A stretch of DNA of 6,854 nt, taken from Chloroflexota bacterium (lineage in GTDB: Bacteria > Chloroflexota > Dehalococcoidia > SM23-28-2 > RBG-16-64-32). Within the stretch, counting starts at the first letter, position 1. Each line of letters opens with the position of its first letter. The DNA lies in the NCBI GenBank assembly GCA_005880075.1, contig VBJT01000067.1, positions 4,194-11,047 on the forward strand. Direction: 5' to 3'. Positions 4,605-6,854 of the stretch are shown here, in pieces. Both the position numbers and the translations under genes were made by a program. The notes under the pieces are model-generated. The model was not told the DNA's origin. It searched no databases and was given only the letters and a program-made list of their open reading frames with translations.

Positions 4605-5473
4605 CGGGCATCAGGCCGCTTGAGCGGCTGTACGACGGCACCGTCGGTGAGCTGCTTCCGTTGCCGTCTCAACTGGTGGGACTTTACGGAGAACTGCGGC
4701 TGCCGAATGTTCGCCGCCGCCCGTATCTGATCTCGAACTTCGTTCAGTCTCTGGATGGGGTGGCGGCGCTAGGCATTCCGCAGACGAGCGGCGGCCAGAT
4801 AAGCGGATCAAACCCGCAAGACCGCTTCGTGATGGGCCTGCTGCGCGCTATCGCCGACGTCGTTGTCGTCGGCGCGGGGACGGCGCGGTCCGTGCCCGGG
4901 CATCTGTGGACTTCTGACTACATCTTTCCGGCCCTGGGGGACGAATACGCGGAACTAAGGCGAAGACTCGGCCGGGCTGAGCTTCCGCTAAACGTAATTG
5001 TCACCGCCCGGGGCGAGGTCGATGCCTCGCAGCGGGTCTTTCAGGGAGAGGTGCCGGTCATGGTGGTCACGACCGAGGCGGGGCAGCGACGCTTGACGCA
5101 GGAAGCAGGTTTCGATCCGTCGCTCATTCGGACGGTCGGGGAAAGCGGGGAGGCGAGGGCCAGAACTATATTCAAGACGCTGAGCCGAGACGACGATCCA
5201 GCCGTCGTTCTCCTGGAGGGCGGGCCGCACCTGATGGGCGACTTCTTCGGCGAGGACCTCGTGGATGAACTGTTCGTTACGGTGTCGCCATTAATCGCGG
5301 GGAGGGATGGCCACGAGAGGGCGGGAATTGTCGCGGGCCGAGAGTTCGCGCCGGACGGGCCGATTTTGGGGGAGTTAATCTCGGTCAAGCGGGCGGACAA
5401 TCATCTGTTTCTCCGCTATGCTTTCGCAAGCAGGAACGATCAAGCCAAGCAATCAGTTCAGAAGGAGGTTTGA
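4586..5473 (+). CDS. RibD C-terminal-domain reductase (pyrimidine reductase/DHFR-like)
   Basis: The protein has 295 residues with the RibD_C/dihydrofolate reductase-like fold. Seen: ISNFVQSLDGVAAL (49-62), NADPH-binding DVVVVGAGTAR (91-101), VVLLEGGPHL (207-216) and DELFVTVSPLIAG (227-239). RibD itself has an N-terminal deaminase domain, absent here, so this is a stand-alone reductase. A related mycobacterial protein (Rv2671) has been reported to act as a dihydrofolate reductase analogue. ATG 4586 overlaps the folE end by 19 nt in another frame, and the gene is followed at once by the Cys-rich small protein. Overlap with folE suggests reduction of a dihydropterin or dihydrofolate rather than riboflavin synthesis. 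The substrate is inferred and a riboflavin-type role remains possible. Confidence 0.88.
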   Translation: MRTGPLTGIRPLERLYDGTVGELLPLPSQLVGLYGELRLPNVRRRPYLISNFVQSLDGVAALGIPQTSGGQISGSNPQDRFVMGLLRAIADVVVVGAGTARSVPGHLWTSDYIFPALGDEYAELRRRLGRAELPLNVIVTARGEVDASQRVFQGEVPVMVVTTEAGQRRLTQEAGFDPSLIRTVGESGEARARTIFKTLSRDDDPAVVLLEGGPHLMGDFFGEDLVDELFVTVSPLIAGRDGHERAGIVAGREFAPDGPILGELISVKRADNHLFLRYAFASRNDQAKQSVQKEV

Positions 5474-5474
5474 T

Positions 5475-5639
5475 ATGTGCATCACGTGCGGTTGCGACGA
5501 GCCTGAAGCCAACCACGGCAACCCGAAGCACATCACGCTTCAGCAGCTGAAGGACGCTGCTCAGGCGGCCGAGGTGGACATCAACCAGCTCAAGAAGAAC
5601 ATCGACGAGGGGTTGAAGAAATACGCGGGAGCGCAGTAA
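5475..5639 (+). CDS. 54-residue Cys-rich (CxxCxC) small protein
   Basis: The ORF starts at ATG 5475 with a textbook AAGGAGG at 5462-5468 and a 6-nt spacer, one base after the reductase TGA. A longer in-frame start at 5418 lies inside the reductase and lacks a ribosome binding site. The N-terminus MCITCGCDEPEANHGNPKHI carries C2, C5, C7, H14 and H19, a plausible metal-binding knuckle. The rest (TLQQLKDAAQAAEVDINQLK and the Lys-rich end) should be alpha-helical. It resembles short uncharacterised MCxxCGCxxP...HGNP proteins that I recall from actinobacterial and Chloroflexota genomes. No function is known. Operon position suggests a small metal or redox partner for the reductases upstream, which is inference. 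Confidence 0.82.
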   Translation: MCITCGCDEPEANHGNPKHITLQQLKDAAQAAEVDINQLKKNIDEGLKKYAGAQ

Positions 5640-5674
5640 AGCATCTTCGCCAGCCCATAACTAACGGAGAATAA

Positions 5675-5697
5675 TCGACCGGCGTAAAGCTGGTTGA
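5675..5697 (+). other. Intergenic hairpin, 9-bp stem
   Basis: TCGACCGGC (5675-5683) pairs with GCTGGTTGA (5689-5697), including two G-U pairs, around the loop GTAAA. It lies in the 87-nt gap between the Cys-rich ORF and the DUF2231 gene. No U-tract follows, so it is not a clear intrinsic terminator; an attenuation or mRNA-processing role is possible. Confidence 0.35.
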
Positions 5698-5726
5698 CTG
5701 CGCGCGTCTGCTCGAGGAGGTCCGCC

Positions 5727-6233
5727 ATGGCGACGGGAAGCATTTGGAGCCAGAGGCCGGTTGTGGCTGGGCGCTGGACATTGAAGGACGTCGTCCAGGG
5801 CAAGCCGTTCGGGCACCCGAGCCATCCGCCGTTCGTGCATTTCCCATCGGCTCTGCTTCCCTCCGCGTTGGTCTTTGATGTCGTCTCTAGGCCGGACGCC
5901 GACCTAACCCTTACGCGGGCCGCGTTCTACAATATCGCGCTCGGCTTGGGTATCGCCGTATTTGCGGCCATAACCGGCCTGGTGGACTACCTGCCGATGG
6001 TCGGCGGCTCTCGCAAGAAAATCATCGGCACGCGGCATCTGATCGCCCAGGTCTGCGGCCTGAGTCTCTTCACGCTCAGCTTGCTCGTTCGCAGCTTCGA
6101 CTTCGACGCTACGCAAACGCCGCTCACCGCGGTGCTTCTGGCCGCGGCCGGCGCCGTCGTACTGAGTGTCGGCAACTACTTTGGAGGCACGCTGGTGTAT
6201 CGGCAGGGAATGCGGGTCAGCGTCGAGCTCTAG
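5727..6233 (+). CDS. DUF2231 family integral membrane protein
   Basis: From ATG 5727 the protein has 168 residues. GAGGAGG at 5714-5720 fixes this start over the longer in-frame ORF beginning at 5694. The family signature GHPSHPPFVHFPSALL is at residues 29-44, GLVDYLP at 84-90, and GNYFGGTLVYRQGMRV near the C-terminus. Four hydrophobic segments (about 36-53, 66-86, 104-121, 132-156) predict four membrane helices. Conserved His residues in the GHPxHPxxVHFP motif suggest heme or metal binding, but the family has no established biochemical role that I know of. The PPOX-fold gene follows after 28 nt, so the two may be co-transcribed. Confidence 0.88.
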   Translation: MATGSIWSQRPVVAGRWTLKDVVQGKPFGHPSHPPFVHFPSALLPSALVFDVVSRPDADLTLTRAAFYNIALGLGIAVFAAITGLVDYLPMVGGSRKKIIGTRHLIAQVCGLSLFTLSLLVRSFDFDATQTPLTAVLLAAAGAVVLSVGNYFGGTLVYRQGMRVSVEL

Positions 6234-6246
6234 AGTCTGCGAGCCG

Positions 6247-6252
6247 AAGGAG
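6247..6252 (+). promoter_or_regulatory. Shine-Dalgarno for the PPOX gene start
   Basis: AAGGAG with a 9-nt spacer points to ATG 6262. That ATG is one frame off from the downstream PPOX-fold reading frame, which is why this site matters. Confidence 0.55.
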
Positions 6253-6261
6253 CCACCCACG

Positions 6262-6641
6262 ATGACTTCACGAGAGAAATTGCTCGAACCGTTTCCGTTC
6301 TGCTAACGACATACCGTCGGGACGGTACGCCTGTTGGTACGGCCGTTAACGTGGCAGTCGATGGAGGTCGCGCCTTCGTGCGCACGCCGCACAGGACGGG
6401 CAAGGTGAAGCGTCTCCGCAATGACCCAAACGTCGAGATAACACCCTCGACATTCCTCGGCAAGCCGACCGGTCACGCTATCCGCGCGCAGGCGAGGTTG
6501 CTCTCCGGAGACGAGGCGAAGCATGCCTCCAAGGCGCTGGCGCAAAAATACCGGATTCTACAGGGCGTTCTCGTTCCGCTCGCGCACCGGCTGACGCGCT
6601 CCAAGACGATGCACTACGAACTGACACCGGTAGAGTCATAG
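6262..6641 (+). CDS. PPOX-fold probable F420/flavin-dependent oxidoreductase, frameshifted at start
   Basis: The main frame ends at TAG 6639 and reads LLTTYRRDGTPVGTAVNVAV, GGRAFVRTPHRTGKVKRLRN, VEITPSTFLGKPTG, AQARLLSGDEA and LVPLAHRL. These are typical of Rv2061-like PPOX-class proteins, which have a split beta-barrel binding F420, FMN or heme. Conserved sequence begins about 28 codons before the first in-frame start (GTG 6351), so that start would remove the first strands. The only ATG with a ribosome binding site (6262) is in another frame and meets a stop at 6304-6306. One missing base near 6265-6267 would give a normal M-T-F-T-R-E-I start and about 126 residues. It is either a fresh pseudogene or a sequence error. 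The frame is open without start codon back to 6234. Family call fairly sure. Confidence 0.78.
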
Positions 6642-6655
6642 CGTAATCAGCGTCT

Positions 6656-6671
6656 GCGGGAGGAGTCCCGC
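6656..6671 (+). terminator. Terminator-like hairpin after the PPOX gene
   Basis: GCGGGA (6656-6661) and TCCCGC (6666-6671) form a perfect 6-bp GC stem with loop GGAG, 14 nt after the TAG. Only GCGCTT follows, with no U-tract, so intrinsic termination is plausible but weak. Confidence 0.4.
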
Positions 6672-6785
6672 GCTTGGCCGACTGCCACAGCCCGCTCGCA
6701 GCGCAGCAAATCCGAGTCGGTTGTACCTTGCGCCTCGACCGTTGTTATGAACTTGCAATGAGAGGCGGTACCAGAGCATGTTTTC

Positions 6786-6819
6786 TGTTCGTTTGAGATA
6801 TTTAGATAACAATCGAACA
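6786..6819. promoter_or_regulatory. Near-palindrome upstream of the last gene (possible operator)
   Basis: TGTTCGTTTG (6786-6795) and CAATCGAACA (6810-6819) match as inverted repeats at 9 of 10 positions, with a 14-nt AT-rich centre (AGATATTTAGATAA). It lies 3 nt before the ribosome binding site of the last gene, in the most AT-rich patch of the window. A dimeric regulator site overlapping the promoter is plausible; the regulator is unknown. The rest of 6672-6785 shows nothing I can identify. Confidence 0.4.
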
Positions 6820-6833
6820 AGAAGGAGGCACTG

Positions 6834-6854
6834 ATGAAGCGCCACGATGTTCTT
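6834..6854 (+). CDS. Start of an unidentified gene (first seven codons)
   Basis: ATG 6834 is preceded by AAGGAGG (6822-6828) with a 5-nt spacer. The visible product is MKRHDVL before the window ends. Too short to identify. The strong ribosome binding site and the upstream inverted repeat make a real, probably regulated, gene likely. Confidence 0.6.

Noticed and set aside
6642..6785. Possible tRNA or small RNA in the gap after the PPOX gene
   Set aside because: No cloverleaf pairing or conserved T-loop could be found; only the 6-bp hairpin at 6656-6671 stands out.
6786..6819. TGTTCG/CGAACA half-sites as a LexA SOS box
   Set aside because: The Gram-positive SOS box is CGAAC-N4-GTTCG; here the half-sites are in the opposite order and 22 nt apart.

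Overview
The window looks like chromosomal DNA from a GC-rich bacterium, most likely Chloroflexota and less likely a deep Actinomycetota lineage. This is inferred from the NrdR zinc-ribbon wording (EGIRRRRECLACGRRFTT), a PPOX-fold protein of the Rv2061-like F420-dependent type, a RibD_C 'pyrimidine reductase' next to folE, and a DUF2231 membrane protein. No phage, transposon, rRNA, tRNA or CRISPR array was seen.

Left part (1-1346, minus strand): a compact operon, read right to left. It runs from a 61-residue, extremely basic heptapeptide-repeat protein, to nrdR with an unusually long C-terminal tail, to a 30-residue hydrophobic small ORF with a textbook Shine-Dalgarno, to a small winged-helix protein, to an unrecognised gene cut by the window edge. 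The junctions are tight (7-nt gap, ATGA overlap, TAA-GTG abutment, GTGA overlap), so the genes are probably co-translated.

Control region (1347-1514): a sigma70-like promoter (TTGACA, 17 nt, TAGTGT) drives the minus-strand operon. A good NrdR-box match fills its spacer exactly. A second, weaker NrdR box lies 31 nt away centre to centre, and a perfect DnaA box (TTATCCACA) abuts that second box. This points to autorepression by NrdR, possibly with DnaA input, linking dNTP supply to replication initiation.

Middle (1515-2687, plus strand): an orphan PIN-domain ribonuclease with a complete acidic active site, then a lipoprotein with a DUF6130/DUF4399-like domain and a Thr/Pro/Ser/Gly-rich tail.

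Right part (2739-6641, plus strand): an AIF/rubredoxin-reductase-like FAD-NAD(P)H oxidoreductase, folE (GTP cyclohydrolase I), a RibD_C-type reductase overlapping folE by 19 nt, and a 54-residue Cys-rich protein form a tight operon. This suggests a pterin/folate reduction module in which the RibD_C protein may act as an alternative dihydrofolate or dihydropterin reductase. After an 87-nt gap come a DUF2231 four-helix membrane protein and a PPOX-fold flavin/F420 enzyme. The PPOX reading frame is out of register with its only good start codon, which implies a one-base frameshift. The last 190 bases hold a terminator-like hairpin, an AT-rich near-palindrome (possible operator) and the first seven codons of another gene.
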